Positions 51,096 through 60,084 of a DNA stretch of 64,000 nt are shown here, in pieces. The notes under the pieces are model-generated. The model was not told the origin of the DNA. It saw nothing but the letters and a program-made list of their open reading frames with translations, and ran no database searches. The stretch is from the NCBI GenBank assembly GCA_002029975.1, contig LQBE01000027.1, positions 9,891 through 73,890 of the forward strand. The letters run 5' to 3'. The DNA is from a delta proteobacterium ML8_F1. Its GTDB lineage: Bacteria; Bacillota; Clostridia; Peptostreptococcales; Acidaminobacteraceae. Made by a program: the position numbers and the translations under genes. How positions within the stretch are numbered: position 1 is the stretch's first letter; the number at the start of each line of letters is the position of its first letter.

Positions 51096-52161
51096 TCTAA
51101 CAGTAACCCTTCTGGGAGTGACCTTTGAGAACCCCTTGATGCCGGCCTCCGGGCCCATCGTAGGAACCCTGGACAACCTCAGATTCTTCAACGACTCCAA
51201 AACAGGCGCCGTGGTGACAAAAACCATTTCTGTGGAGGGAGCCCAGGTTGCCAAGCCCTGCATTGTGGCCTCAAAGCACACGGTCTACAACACCGAACTC
51301 TGGAGCGAAAAGCCCCTCACAGAGTGGACCGACCACATTCTGCCGGCCTTCATGGCCCTCAAGAAAAAACCCCTGCTTGTCAGTCTGGGCTACACAGCCG
51401 CCGATGCGGATATTCTCGTGCCCAGACTGGATGAATTCGCCGACTTTTTCGAAGTCAGCACCCATTACGGCAAGGATGAACTCGGGCCCCTGGTGAGCAG
51501 TATTGTCAGACACACCGACAAACCCCTCTTCATCAAGCTGAGTCCCCATGTAACCGATTACCTCGGCTTCATAGAAGAAGCGGTGAAATTCGGTGCCAAG
51601 GGGGTCGTGGCCGTCAACTCCGTCGGACCCGGCACCGTGGTCGACTTGAAGCGACGAGCCGTGACGCTGGGCCTCGAGGGCGGGAAATCCTGGATTTCAG
51701 GGCCCGCCATCAAGCCCATCGCCCTGAACCGGGTCATGAACATCAGAAAAAACTTCCCCTCTCTTCCCATCATCGCCACCGGTGGCGTGGCCAGTGCCGA
51801 GGATGTCCTGGAATTCATCCTGGCCGGAGCGGATCTTGTCCAGATGCTGTCCGCCGCCCTGATCAACGGACGGGGGGTCTACGACAGGATTGTTGACGAT
51901 TTGCCCCGGGCCATGGCCCGGTATGACATTGAATCCATTGAATCCCTGCGCCTCACCCCGCTGAACCCCCTGCCCCAGGGTCCGGGAGGACATCCCCTTG
52001 TCAACCATGAAACCTGCACCCAGTGTCTCATCTGTGTCAAGGTCTGTCCTGAGGAGGCCATGAGCCTTCAGTCCGTCATCACATGCGATACCACGCGGTG
52101 CATGCAGTGTGGTCTTTGCCAGTCCCGGTGTCCGGTGGATGCCATAGAGGGGGTGCTGTAA
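51088..52161 (+). CDS. Dihydroorotate-dehydrogenase-family flavoprotein with two C-terminal 4Fe-4S clusters (PreA-like)
   Basis: 357 residues from GTG at 51088, eight bases inside the end of ssnA, after GGAGGAAGCCC. Residues ~5-290 form a class-1 DHODH/PreA TIM barrel (NPLMPASGPIVGTLDN, then FIKLSPHVTDY, then NSVGPG, then IIATGGVASAEDVLEFILAG). The C-terminus has two ferredoxin motifs: CTQCLICVKVCPEEAM and CMQCGLCQSRCPVDA. PreA with PreT interconverts uracil and dihydrouracil. No PreT-like partner is nearby, so electrons probably come from ferredoxin. It may reduce a C=C or C=N bond of a purine-ring intermediate, possibly replacing YgfK of other clusters. Confidence 0.85.
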   Translation: MNNLTVTLLGVTFENPLMPASGPIVGTLDNLRFFNDSKTGAVVTKTISVEGAQVAKPCIVASKHTVYNTELWSEKPLTEWTDHILPAFMALKKKPLLVSLGYTAADADILVPRLDEFADFFEVSTHYGKDELGPLVSSIVRHTDKPLFIKLSPHVTDYLGFIEEAVKFGAKGVVAVNSVGPGTVVDLKRRAVTLGLEGGKSWISGPAIKPIALNRVMNIRKNFPSLPIIATGGVASAEDVLEFILAGADLVQMLSAALINGRGVYDRIVDDLPRAMARYDIESIESLRLTPLNPLPQGPGGHPLVNHETCTQCLICVKVCPEEAMSLQSVITCDTTRCMQCGLCQSRCPVDAIEGVL

Positions 52162-52164
52162 GCC

Positions 52165-53376
52165 ATGGGTTATCATCTTAAGTGTGTCAATTGCCACAAA
52201 ACCTATGCCCCGGACCACGACCGCTACACCTGCGACGACTGCGGGGATTTGAAGGGCACCCTCGAGGTGGTCTATGACTATTCGAAGCTGACCCTTTCAA
52301 GGGAGGATTTCAGCCCCTATGAAGGACTCTTCCAGTTCACAGACCTGCTTCCCGTGGGTTCAAACACCAGCATCGACGAAGCCATGGGAGGAACTCCCCT
52401 CTTGGAGTTCGAAGGCCTCCTCGGACTGGACCGGGTTTTGATCAAACACGACGGCCTGGGCTTTTCCTCTTCCTTCAAGGACCGGGCAAGCATCATCGCC
52501 GTCAACAAGGCCCTCGAACTGGGCTACGACACCGTCTACTGCGCCTCCACGGGCAATGCCGCTTCTTCCCTGGCCCTGGCCTCGGCCCACACTCCCTTGA
52601 AAACCGTTATTTTCGTTCCAAGCACCATCCCGAAGGGCAAGCTCGCCCAGCTCCTTGTAGCCGGGGCCCAGGTCCTGCCCATCAAGACCACCTACGATGA
52701 AGTTTTTGACATCTCCCTTGAAATCGGAAGAAAAAAAGGCTGGTATTGCCGCAATTCCGCCATCAACCCCTACCTCCTGGAGGGAAAGAAGACTGCCGCC
52801 TTCGAAATCCTGGTCCAGAACCACTATGAAGTGCCGGACTTTGTCTTTGTCAGTGTCGGCGACGGCACCATCGTCAGCGCCCTGATGAAGGGATTCCGGG
52901 AATTCCGGGACCTCGGTCTTGTAGACGCCATCCCCAAAGTCGTGGGCGTCCAGGCCCGGGGCGCCGCCACCATCCAGCACGTCTTTGAAAAAGGGGCTCC
53001 CTTTGAACCCGCCCCCGAGGAGGTCTCAACCATCGCCGACAGCATTTCCGTAGGCAATCCCAGGGATGTGGTAAAAGCCTGCACCTACGCCCAGGCCCTG
53101 GGGGGAACCTTTATAAGCGTCAGCGACGAAGCGATTCTTGACAGTATCCATGAAATGGCCGCCAGCACGGGGGTCTTCGCAGAGCCTGCAGGGGCCGCTG
53201 CCTATGCAGGGCTAAAGACCATGGTCGCCTCAGGAGAAATCCGGCCGGAACACCTCGTCTGTGTTGTGGTCACCGGCAACGGTCTCAAGGACATCGATGC
53301 GGTAAAAGGCCAGACACCGGTTGAATTCTACGAGGTCGCCCAGGTTTATGAACTGATGAAGGGGGAAACAGAGTGA
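52165..53376 (+). CDS. Threonine-synthase-like PLP enzyme
   Basis: 403 residues from ATG at 52165, three bases after the previous stop. It starts with a zinc-ribbon-like pair of CxxC motifs (residues ~7-27) typical of class II threonine synthases. Then follow the PLP lysine in SSSFKDRASIIA near residue 105, the STGNAASSLALAS loop and the Gly loop VSVGDGTIVSALMKG. It resembles threonine synthase, but an unrelated anabolic gene inside a catabolic operon is unlikely. It probably catalyses a PLP-dependent elimination or deamination in the pathway. It is the second fold-II PLP enzyme of the operon and is not a close copy of the first. Confidence 0.75.
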   Translation: MGYHLKCVNCHKTYAPDHDRYTCDDCGDLKGTLEVVYDYSKLTLSREDFSPYEGLFQFTDLLPVGSNTSIDEAMGGTPLLEFEGLLGLDRVLIKHDGLGFSSSFKDRASIIAVNKALELGYDTVYCASTGNAASSLALASAHTPLKTVIFVPSTIPKGKLAQLLVAGAQVLPIKTTYDEVFDISLEIGRKKGWYCRNSAINPYLLEGKKTAAFEILVQNHYEVPDFVFVSVGDGTIVSALMKGFREFRDLGLVDAIPKVVGVQARGAATIQHVFEKGAPFEPAPEEVSTIADSISVGNPRDVVKACTYAQALGGTFISVSDEAILDSIHEMAASTGVFAEPAGAAAYAGLKTMVASGEIRPEHLVCVVVTGNGLKDIDAVKGQTPVEFYEVAQVYELMKGETE

Positions 53377-54116
53377 ATTTCGAAGAAATCATCATGCCCG
53401 CCACCGTAGCGGAGGCCTACCACGCTCTGGTGACCAGGGAAAATCCCGTGGTCATAGGGGGTGGAGGCTTTATCAAGCTCCAGAAGCGACGTGTCACCAC
53501 CGCCATCGACCTGTCTAGGTGCGGACTCGATGCCATCCATCTCACCCCGGAAAACATCGAAGTCGGGGCCATGGTCACCCTCAGAACCATTGAAACCCAC
53601 GAAGAAATGCCCAGGGCTCTAAAGACAGCCATGAGAAACATCGTCGGTGTGGCCCTGAGAAACCTGGTCACCGTCGGGGGAAGCGTCATGGGAAAATACG
53701 GGTTTTCCGACGTCATCACCCCCCTGCTCGCCCTTGACACCCACCTTGAGTTTCACAGCAAGGGACGGATGAGCCTGGAGAAATTTCTTCAAAGCCAGGA
53801 CAGAACCCCTGACATACTTGTAAAGCTTATCGTGCCAAGGGCCGCCCACTCAGCCTTTTACAACCTGCAGCTCACTTACACGGATTTTTCCATGGTCAAC
53901 CTGGCCATCGCCAAAAATCATCACCTCCGGATAGCCGTAGGGGCCCGGCCCGGGGTTGCCCGGCTTTTGAAAGACCCCAACCTGCACCTGAGTCCCCAGG
54001 AGATCCTCGAACCTCTCAAATTTGCCGATGATGACAAGGCCAGCGGGGAATACCGACGTGCTCTTGCCGAAACCCTTCTCGCCGATGCCCTCAAGGAGGT
54101 GGCCCAGTGGAAATAG
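53373..54116 (+). CDS. Molybdenum hydroxylase FAD-binding subunit, second complex (short, divergent)
   Basis: 247 residues from GTG at 53373, overlapping the previous stop by four bases. The fold is recognisable from VVIGGGGFIKLQ and LRNLVTVGGSVMGKYGFSDV, but the usual AGGTDLL motif is replaced and the protein is about 30 residues shorter than the first-complex subunit. FAD binding or the redox partner may therefore differ. It is followed by the matching 2Fe-2S and large subunits. Confidence 0.83.
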   Translation: MNFEEIIMPATVAEAYHALVTRENPVVIGGGGFIKLQKRRVTTAIDLSRCGLDAIHLTPENIEVGAMVTLRTIETHEEMPRALKTAMRNIVGVALRNLVTVGGSVMGKYGFSDVITPLLALDTHLEFHSKGRMSLEKFLQSQDRTPDILVKLIVPRAAHSAFYNLQLTYTDFSMVNLAIAKNHHLRIAVGARPGVARLLKDPNLHLSPQEILEPLKFADDDKASGEYRRALAETLLADALKEVAQWK

Positions 54117-54571
54117 TTCTAACGGTCAATAAAAAGGACCACCACGTCATTGTAGAACCGGATGAAATGCTCCTCGATACCCTCAGACGCCTGGGGTACA
54201 AAAGCGTCAAAAAAGGCTGCGATACTTCGAATTGCGGCATCTGCAGCGTCTCCATCGACCACAAGCTCGTCCCCTCCTGTTCCTACCTTTCGGTACGGGC
54301 CCAGGGCAAAGACATCCTCACCGTTGAAGGCCTCGAAGAAGAGGCGCGGCTTATCGGAGAATCCCTTACCCGGGAGGGGGTGGAGCAGTGTGGCTACTGT
54401 TCTCCCAGCCTCGTCGTCGCCATCCACACCATGCTTGAAGAGCTCAAACAGCCCACAGAGGATGAAATCAAACACTATCTGGCGGGAAACATGTGCCGGT
54501 GCTCCGGTTTTGAAGGCCATCACCGGGCCATCAAACACCATATGGAGGTGAACCTCAATGGGAGTCAATAA
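54107..54571 (+). CDS. Molybdenum hydroxylase 2Fe-2S subunit, second complex
   Basis: 154 residues from GTG at 54107, inside the end of the FAD gene. Cluster 1: GCDTSNCGICSVSID with a further Cys in VPSCSYLS. Cluster 2: QCGYCSPSLVVA and NMCRCSGFEGH. All eight cysteines are present. It links the molybdenum site of the next gene product to the FAD subunit. Confidence 0.94.
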   Translation: MEIVLTVNKKDHHVIVEPDEMLLDTLRRLGYKSVKKGCDTSNCGICSVSIDHKLVPSCSYLSVRAQGKDILTVEGLEEEARLIGESLTREGVEQCGYCSPSLVVAIHTMLEELKQPTEDEIKHYLAGNMCRCSGFEGHHRAIKHHMEVNLNGSQ

Positions 54572-56849
54572 ACCCATCCGAAAAAAAGACGGTCTGGGAC
54601 TTACCATGGGCAAACCCGCCTACACGGCGGATATCTCGCCGGAAAACGCTCTGGTGGTCAAGGTCCTGAGAAGCCCCTATGCCTATGCAAAAATCAAAAC
54701 CATTGATACCACCGCCGCCTTGAACATGCCGGAAATCAAGTGCGTCCTCACCTATCAGAATGTTCCGGGCAACATGCTCACCCGGGCCGGCCAGGGCTAT
54801 CCCGAACCCTCTCCCTACGACCGAAAGACCCTGGACAGGACCCTGCGATATGTGGGGGATGCGGTTGCCGTGGTCGCCGGAGAACATGTCAAGGCGGTAG
54901 AAAAGGCACTGGAGATGATTGAGGTCACCTACGAGGTCCTCGAGCCGGTCCTGGACTTTGAAACCGCCAAGGACCACCCCGTCAAAGTCCACGACAAGGA
55001 CGGCACCTTTGAAATGTTCGATATCGGCCACTTCCCGGAACGAAACCTGGCGGCAAGCTATGCCATGGAAATCGGCGACGTTGAAAAAGCCCTGTCGGAA
55101 TCCGACGTGGTTTATGAGGGTCGCTTTTACACCCAGGCCCAGAGCCACGCCATGACCGAGCCCCATATTTCAACCGCCTACCTGGACTATCAGGAAAGGC
55201 TCAATGTCATCACCTCCACCCAGACCCCCTTCCATGTCAGAAGAATTATCTCAAGAACCCTGAATCTTCCCATGGAAAACATCCGGGTTTTCAAGCCCCG
55301 GATCGGAGGGGGCTACGGCGGCAAACAGGCCATCCACGGGGAGCTCTACGTCTCCTTGGTCACTCTGATGACGGGACTGCCCGCCACCTACAATTACACC
55401 CGTCGAGAGGTTTTTGAATCCACCTACTCCCGCCATGCCATGCGCATCGACGTCCGTCTCGGCGCCAGCCGGGACGGGACCCTCAAGGTCATCGACACCG
55501 AAATTCTTTCCAATACCGGGGCCTACGGAGAACACGCCCTCACGGTCCTCATGGTGGCCGGGTCCAAAACCCTTCCCCTTTACAACAAAGTCGAGGCCGT
55601 GGGCTTCCGGGGGGATGTCGTCTACACCAATATCACCCCCGCCGGGGCCTATCGGGGCTACGGCGCCGTCCAGGGCAATTTCGCCATAGAATCCGCCATG
55701 GACGAACTCGCAGACAAGCTGGGCATGGATCCCATTGTGCTGCGTAAGAAGAATATGATCAAGGAAATGGAGACCTCCAAGGTCTTTGAAATCATGGGAG
55801 AGGGCAAGGAAGGCACCGCCATGACCGTGGAATCCTGCAAGCTTGACAAGTGCCTTGACGATGTCCTCGAGCGGATCAACTGGAAGGACAAATACCCCCG
55901 CATCGAGGTGGATGAACACACCATCCGCAGCGTGGGCCTGGCCATCGCCATGCAGGGCAGCGGCATTCCTGAAGTGGACATGGGCTCGGCGAGTCTCAAA
56001 CTCAATGATTTCGGTGTTTTCAACCTCACCGTCGGCGCCACGGACATCGGCACCGGCAGCGACACCATCCTGGCTCAGATAGCCGCCGAGGTCCTGATGG
56101 TGCCTACGGATAAGATCAGCGTCTACTCCTCGGATACAGACCTCACCCCCTTCGATGTGGGCGCCTATGCCTCAAGCACCACCTACATTTCCGGCAACAG
56201 TGTCAGGATTGCAGCTGAAAAAATGGTCGAGGAAATCAAACGGGTGGGACGCCGCCACTTCGGGGTGGCAGAGGTCACCTATGACGGTGAATTCATTTAC
56301 GCCGGAACCGACCGCATCTCCCTGGTGGAGCTGTCAACCCTCATCACCTACTCGGAGGACCAGGAGCAGCTGCAGACCATCGGTTCCTATGTGGGCACGA
56401 AAACACCCCCGCCCTATATGGCCGGGGCTGCAGAAATTGAAATCGACAAACGCACTGGACACTACAAGATTCTGAACTTCTACGCCTCTGTGGACTGTGG
56501 CACCACCATCAACCCCAACCTCGCCCTGATTCAGATGGAGGGGGGGCTTCTGCAGGGTATCGGAATGGCTTCCTATGAAGATGTGAATTACACCGCCAGG
56601 GGCCGTCTGATCAATTCAAGCTTTCTGAAATACAAGGTTCCCACCCGGATGGAGGTGGGAAAAATCGATGTGAAATTCATAGAAAGCTATGAGCCTTCCG
56701 GACCCTTCGGCGCCAAGTCCGTGGGGGAAATTGGCATAGACACTCCTCCCGCTGTGGTGGCCAATGCCATCAAGAACGCCCTGGGAGTCCGCATGAACCG
56801 CCTGCCCATCCTTCCCGAGGATATCTGGCGGGCACTGAAAAACACATAA
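54558..56849 (+). CDS. Molybdenum hydroxylase large subunit (xanthine dehydrogenase-like), second complex
   Basis: 763 residues from ATG at 54558, overlapping the 2Fe-2S gene by 14 bases; GGAGGTG lies upstream. Motifs: KPRIGGGYGGKQA near residue 248, PAGAYRGYGAVQG near 362, DIGTGSDTILAQIAAEVL near 500 and GPFGAKSVGEIG near 714, with the catalytic Glu. Standard length for XdhA. Clearly distinct in sequence from the first complex, so the two hydroxylases likely attack different ring positions or different purines (for example hypoxanthine/xanthine versus a later intermediate). Confidence 0.92.
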   Translation: MGVNKPIRKKDGLGLTMGKPAYTADISPENALVVKVLRSPYAYAKIKTIDTTAALNMPEIKCVLTYQNVPGNMLTRAGQGYPEPSPYDRKTLDRTLRYVGDAVAVVAGEHVKAVEKALEMIEVTYEVLEPVLDFETAKDHPVKVHDKDGTFEMFDIGHFPERNLAASYAMEIGDVEKALSESDVVYEGRFYTQAQSHAMTEPHISTAYLDYQERLNVITSTQTPFHVRRIISRTLNLPMENIRVFKPRIGGGYGGKQAIHGELYVSLVTLMTGLPATYNYTRREVFESTYSRHAMRIDVRLGASRDGTLKVIDTEILSNTGAYGEHALTVLMVAGSKTLPLYNKVEAVGFRGDVVYTNITPAGAYRGYGAVQGNFAIESAMDELADKLGMDPIVLRKKNMIKEMETSKVFEIMGEGKEGTAMTVESCKLDKCLDDVLERINWKDKYPRIEVDEHTIRSVGLAIAMQGSGIPEVDMGSASLKLNDFGVFNLTVGATDIGTGSDTILAQIAAEVLMVPTDKISVYSSDTDLTPFDVGAYASSTTYISGNSVRIAAEKMVEEIKRVGRRHFGVAEVTYDGEFIYAGTDRISLVELSTLITYSEDQEQLQTIGSYVGTKTPPPYMAGAAEIEIDKRTGHYKILNFYASVDCGTTINPNLALIQMEGGLLQGIGMASYEDVNYTARGRLINSSFLKYKVPTRMEVGKIDVKFIESYEPSGPFGAKSVGEIGIDTPPAVVANAIKNALGVRMNRLPILPEDIWRALKNT

Positions 56850-56860
56850 GGGAGGCGCCT

Positions 56861-58600
56861 ATGAATCCCAAGGAAAAAATGAAAAAACGCATTCATCTGG
56901 CCGCAGGCCATGACCCCGTGGAACTGGTCCTGAAAAACTGCCGGGTGGTCAATGTCTTCAACCACCAGATTGTCACCACCAATGTGGCCATCGACTCCGG
57001 AAAAATCATCGGACTCGGAGACTATGCCGCCAGGCGGGAGATTGACCTCGGCGGCAGGTATCTGGTGCCGGGGCTTATCGATTCCCATGTCCACATTGAA
57101 TCCTCCCAGGTCACTCCAGGAGAAATGGCCAGGGTGGTGGTGCCCAAGGGAACCACCACCCTGGTGGCGGATCCCCATGAAATCGCCAATGTCCTGGGTA
57201 CCCCGGGGATTGAATTCATGATTGAAGCCTCAAAGAACATCCCCCTGAACGTCTTTTTTATGATTCCCTCCTGTGTGCCTGCGACAGAGTTCGAACACTC
57301 CGGCGCCTCTTTGAAGGCCGAAGACATCGCCCCCCTGCTGGCCCGGGACAAGGTCATCGGCCTGGGGGAAATGATGGACTATCCCGGCGTGGTCAGCGCC
57401 TCTGATACCGTAGTGGACAAAATGCTCCTGGCTGAAAAGCATCTCATCGACGGCCACAGTCCAGGGCTCAGCGGCAAGGACCTCAATGCCTATATCATCA
57501 ACGGCATCCGCACGGACCATGAGTGCGCCACCGTTGAAGAGATGACGGAAAAGCTTGGCCTGGGCATGTACATTGCCCTCAGAGAGGGATCGGCGGCCCG
57601 GGACCTCGAGCAGCTCCTCAAGGGGGTCACACCGGAAAACCAAAGACGCTGCACCCTGTGCACCGATGACAAGAACCCCCACGATGTCATCCACGAGGGT
57701 CATATCGACCACAGCGTCCGAAAGGCCATAGCCATGGGAATTCCGCCCATCAGCGCCATTCAGATGGCCACCATCAACACTGCAGAATGCTACCATCTGA
57801 GGGATATCGGCGCCATTGCCCCGGGCTATGATGCAGACCTTGTGGTGGTGGAGGACCTCATGGATTTCAGAGCTGAAAGGGTTTTCAAAAAAGGGGTCCT
57901 GGTGGGAGAGGGGGGCCGGGCCCTCTTTGATATTGATCTGCCCGACTTGTCCCAGGTGACTGACACCGTCAAACTCCGGGACATCACCCTCAAGGACCTT
58001 GAAATCCCCCTGGAAAAGGATATTGTCCGGGTTATCCGCATGACTCCCAACTCTCTGGTGACAGAAATGGTCACCCGGAAGGTTTCCGTGGATGAGAATC
58101 ACTGCTTCAGGGTGGAGCATCCCATTGATATTCTGAAACTGGCAGTGATTGAGCGTCACGGGCACCATGGAACCATCGGTCTGGGACTTATTGAAAACTT
58201 CAGGCTCAGGGGAGGAGCCATCGCCACCACCATCGCCCATGACAGCCATAACCTCATTGTCGTGGGGGACAATGACCACGACATGCTCCTGGCCATTGAC
58301 GCAATCAAAAAAATCAAGGGTGGCATCGCCCTTGCCGCCGGAGGCCGGGTGCAGGGGACGCTTCCCCTGACCATCGGAGGAATCCTCTCTGAGCGCTCCA
58401 TGGACGAGGTAAGCCAGAAGCTCCTCGAACTCAAGGCCATCGCCCACAGGGAACTTGGCATTCCCGAGGGCATCGATCCCTTTATGACCTTGAGCTTCAT
58501 GGCCCTTCCAGTGATACCGGAGCTCAAGCTGACCGACCAGGGTCTGTTCAATGTCACGGACTTCACCTTTGTGGATCTGGAAATCAAGGAGGTCCCATGA
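56861..58600 (+). CDS. ade: Adenine deaminase
   Basis: 579 residues from ATG at 56861 after GGGAGGCGCCT. Ade-type motifs: VPGLIDSHVHIESSQVTPGE near residue 70, PSCVPATEFEHSGA near 130, GLGEMMDYPGV near 165, HSPGLSGKDLNAYIING and RCTLCTDDKNPHD near 270, plus the C-terminal domain with HGTIGLGL and IAHDSHNLIVVGDND. It converts adenine to hypoxanthine plus ammonia with an Mn/Fe centre. Feeds the molybdenum hydroxylases encoded before it. Confidence 0.95.
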   Translation: MNPKEKMKKRIHLAAGHDPVELVLKNCRVVNVFNHQIVTTNVAIDSGKIIGLGDYAARREIDLGGRYLVPGLIDSHVHIESSQVTPGEMARVVVPKGTTTLVADPHEIANVLGTPGIEFMIEASKNIPLNVFFMIPSCVPATEFEHSGASLKAEDIAPLLARDKVIGLGEMMDYPGVVSASDTVVDKMLLAEKHLIDGHSPGLSGKDLNAYIINGIRTDHECATVEEMTEKLGLGMYIALREGSAARDLEQLLKGVTPENQRRCTLCTDDKNPHDVIHEGHIDHSVRKAIAMGIPPISAIQMATINTAECYHLRDIGAIAPGYDADLVVVEDLMDFRAERVFKKGVLVGEGGRALFDIDLPDLSQVTDTVKLRDITLKDLEIPLEKDIVRVIRMTPNSLVTEMVTRKVSVDENHCFRVEHPIDILKLAVIERHGHHGTIGLGLIENFRLRGGAIATTIAHDSHNLIVVGDNDHDMLLAIDAIKKIKGGIALAAGGRVQGTLPLTIGGILSERSMDEVSQKLLELKAIAHRELGIPEGIDPFMTLSFMALPVIPELKLTDQGLFNVTDFTFVDLEIKEVP

Positions 58601-59061
58601 ATCCCTTTATGAAAGCCGCCATCGAGGAAGCCCGGATAGCTGTGGAAGAGGGCCTCGGCGGTCCCTTCGGCGCCGTTGTCGTCAAGGACGGAAAAATCAT
58701 CGGCCGGGGACACAATGAGGTGGTTGACACCCACGATCCTACAGCCCACGCCGAGATTCAGGCAATCCGGGCGGCGACAAAGCTTATCGGCTCCCATGAC
58801 CTCAAGGGATGCAGCATCTACGCCACCTCGGAACCCTGTCCCATGTGCTATGCCGCAATCCACTGGGCAAGAATCGAAAAAATCTATTACGGCTGCACCC
58901 GCAAAGACGCCGCCGCCATCGGTTTTGACGATGAACTCCTCTACGATGTCCTCAGGGGCAAAGCCACCCATGCCCGTCTGGCCCAAGAACAAATTGAAAG
59001 GGATGCCTGTCTTGAACCCTTCAAGGCCTGGGAAAAGAGCACTCAAAAGGTTTTATACTGA
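58597..59061 (+). CDS. guaD: Guanine deaminase (cytidine-deaminase-fold type)
   Basis: 154 residues from ATG at 58597, overlapping ade by four bases. Zinc motifs HAEIQAIR near residue 50 and SEPCPMCYAAIHWA near 80 are those of the CDA superfamily. The C-terminal IERDACLEPFKAWEKS, and the length (~155), match Bacillus-type GuaD instead of tRNA adenosine deaminase TadA. It converts guanine to xanthine. Last gene of the purine operon. Confidence 0.9.
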   Translation: MNPFMKAAIEEARIAVEEGLGGPFGAVVVKDGKIIGRGHNEVVDTHDPTAHAEIQAIRAATKLIGSHDLKGCSIYATSEPCPMCYAAIHWARIEKIYYGCTRKDAAAIGFDDELLYDVLRGKATHARLAQEQIERDACLEPFKAWEKSTQKVLY

Positions 59062-59064
59062 AAA

Positions 59065-59095
59065 AAGAGGATCCTTAAACGGGATCCTCTTCTTG
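59065..59095. terminator. Bidirectional terminator at the end of the purine operon
   Basis: AAGAGGATCC (59065-59074) pairs with GGATCCTCTT (59082-59091), followed by CTT on the plus strand and preceded by AAAAAA, which gives a T-tract for the minus-strand transcript. The right arm overlaps the last codons of the minus-strand small gene. Confidence 0.85.
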
Positions 59096-59326
59096 GTATT
59101 CACTGAGCAGCCTGCTCAAAGCCGCAATGGTGGCGCCGATACTGATGTTTTTGAGCTCTCCACGACCAATCCAGTCATGGCCTTCATAGGTGTGATAGGT
59201 TTCCAGTAGTTTTTTGAGTTCCGAGAGACCGAAATTCTTGTCATTTTCCAGCTGATATTTGAAATTGACGTAGATTCTCTCAAAGGTCTCATCGTATTTT
59301 TTCTGCTCCAGGGCTGTCATATCCAT
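59075..59326 (-). CDS. Small conserved-looking protein of unknown function, 83 residues
   Basis: ATG at 59326 overlaps the xdhC stop (TGATG) with AGGAGATGG eight bases upstream. The product is acidic and helical (MDMTALEQKKYDETFERIYV, then GLSELKKLLETYHTYEGHDW, then GRGELKNISIGATIAALSRL) and has no signal peptide or metal motif. Translational coupling to xdhC suggests a role in molybdenum hydroxylase maturation or regulation. I do not recognise a family. Confidence 0.7.
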   Translation of the reverse strand: MDMTALEQKKYDETFERIYVNFKYQLENDKNFGLSELKKLLETYHTYEGHDWIGRGELKNISIGATIAALSRLLSEYQEEDPV

Positions 59327-60084
59327 CAAACCATCTCCTGTTCCATATTTTTTAGTGTATCGTATCTCACGGCCTGAATCTGCGCCATGATTGAAAGGGC
59401 GATATCCCGGGGTTTTTTACCTCCCAGTTTCAGACCCGCAGGGGTATAGAGCCGCCGGATATCCACCCCGGACCCGGCAAGGCTTTCTTTGATGGCCGCG
59501 GCTTTCCTTGAATTGCTCACAAGACCGATGTATCGGGCCCGGGTTGCCATGACCCTCTCTAAAACCATTTCATCATAGCGATGCCCGTGGGTGGCAATCA
59601 GGACATAACTGTCCGCTTCAATCTCAAGGGCCCCAAGAACCTGATCAAAGTCCCCAAGAACAATCGCCTTGGCCTCCTTGAACCGGTCCTCGAAATTCTC
59701 CCCAACCCGATGGTCCACCAGGGTAATTGTGAATCCCAGATTTTTTGCCAGATCATAAACCCCTTGTGAAACAAGATCTCCTCCCATCAGATACAGGTGG
59801 TCACTCTTTCCGATAATCTGCACCTCGATGGTTATTTTCCCCTCTTCAAGGTGCCGATGTATCCAGTCGTCGACCCCCCTTGCCAGAATCAGCCGAGCCT
59901 CTTGTAGCACCGACTGTCTCAGGGAATCCCTCCCGATGCCCCCTTCAAGGACCTCCCCCTGGGGATTGATGATCATCTCCTCACCCGCAACCGCCATCTG
60001 AGGCACTTCACTGCTTGTGACCCTGAGGAGCCCGAGGATTTTTTCTTCTTCATAGCGATAAAGCAGTTCATGGTACACACTCAT
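59326..60084 (-). CDS. xdhC: XdhC/CoxI-family molybdenum-cofactor maturation protein
   Basis: 252 residues from ATG at 60084, overlapping the preceding gene by four bases (ATGA). The N-terminal XdhC_CoxI region and a C-terminal NAD-binding Rossmann domain are seen (LYLMGGDLVSQGVYDLAK, then TLVDHRVGE, then SYVLIATHGHRYDEMVLE, then a C-terminal KLGGKKPRDIALSIMAQI). Such proteins bind and sulfurate the molybdenum cofactor and insert it in xanthine dehydrogenase-type enzymes. It is convergent with the operon holding the two hydroxylases it presumably serves. Confidence 0.9.
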   Translation of the reverse strand: MSVYHELLYRYEEEKILGLLRVTSSEVPQMAVAGEEMIINPQGEVLEGGIGRDSLRQSVLQEARLILARGVDDWIHRHLEEGKITIEVQIIGKSDHLYLMGGDLVSQGVYDLAKNLGFTITLVDHRVGENFEDRFKEAKAIVLGDFDQVLGALEIEADSYVLIATHGHRYDEMVLERVMATRARYIGLVSNSRKAAAIKESLAGSGVDIRRLYTPAGLKLGGKKPRDIALSIMAQIQAVRYDTLKNMEQEMV

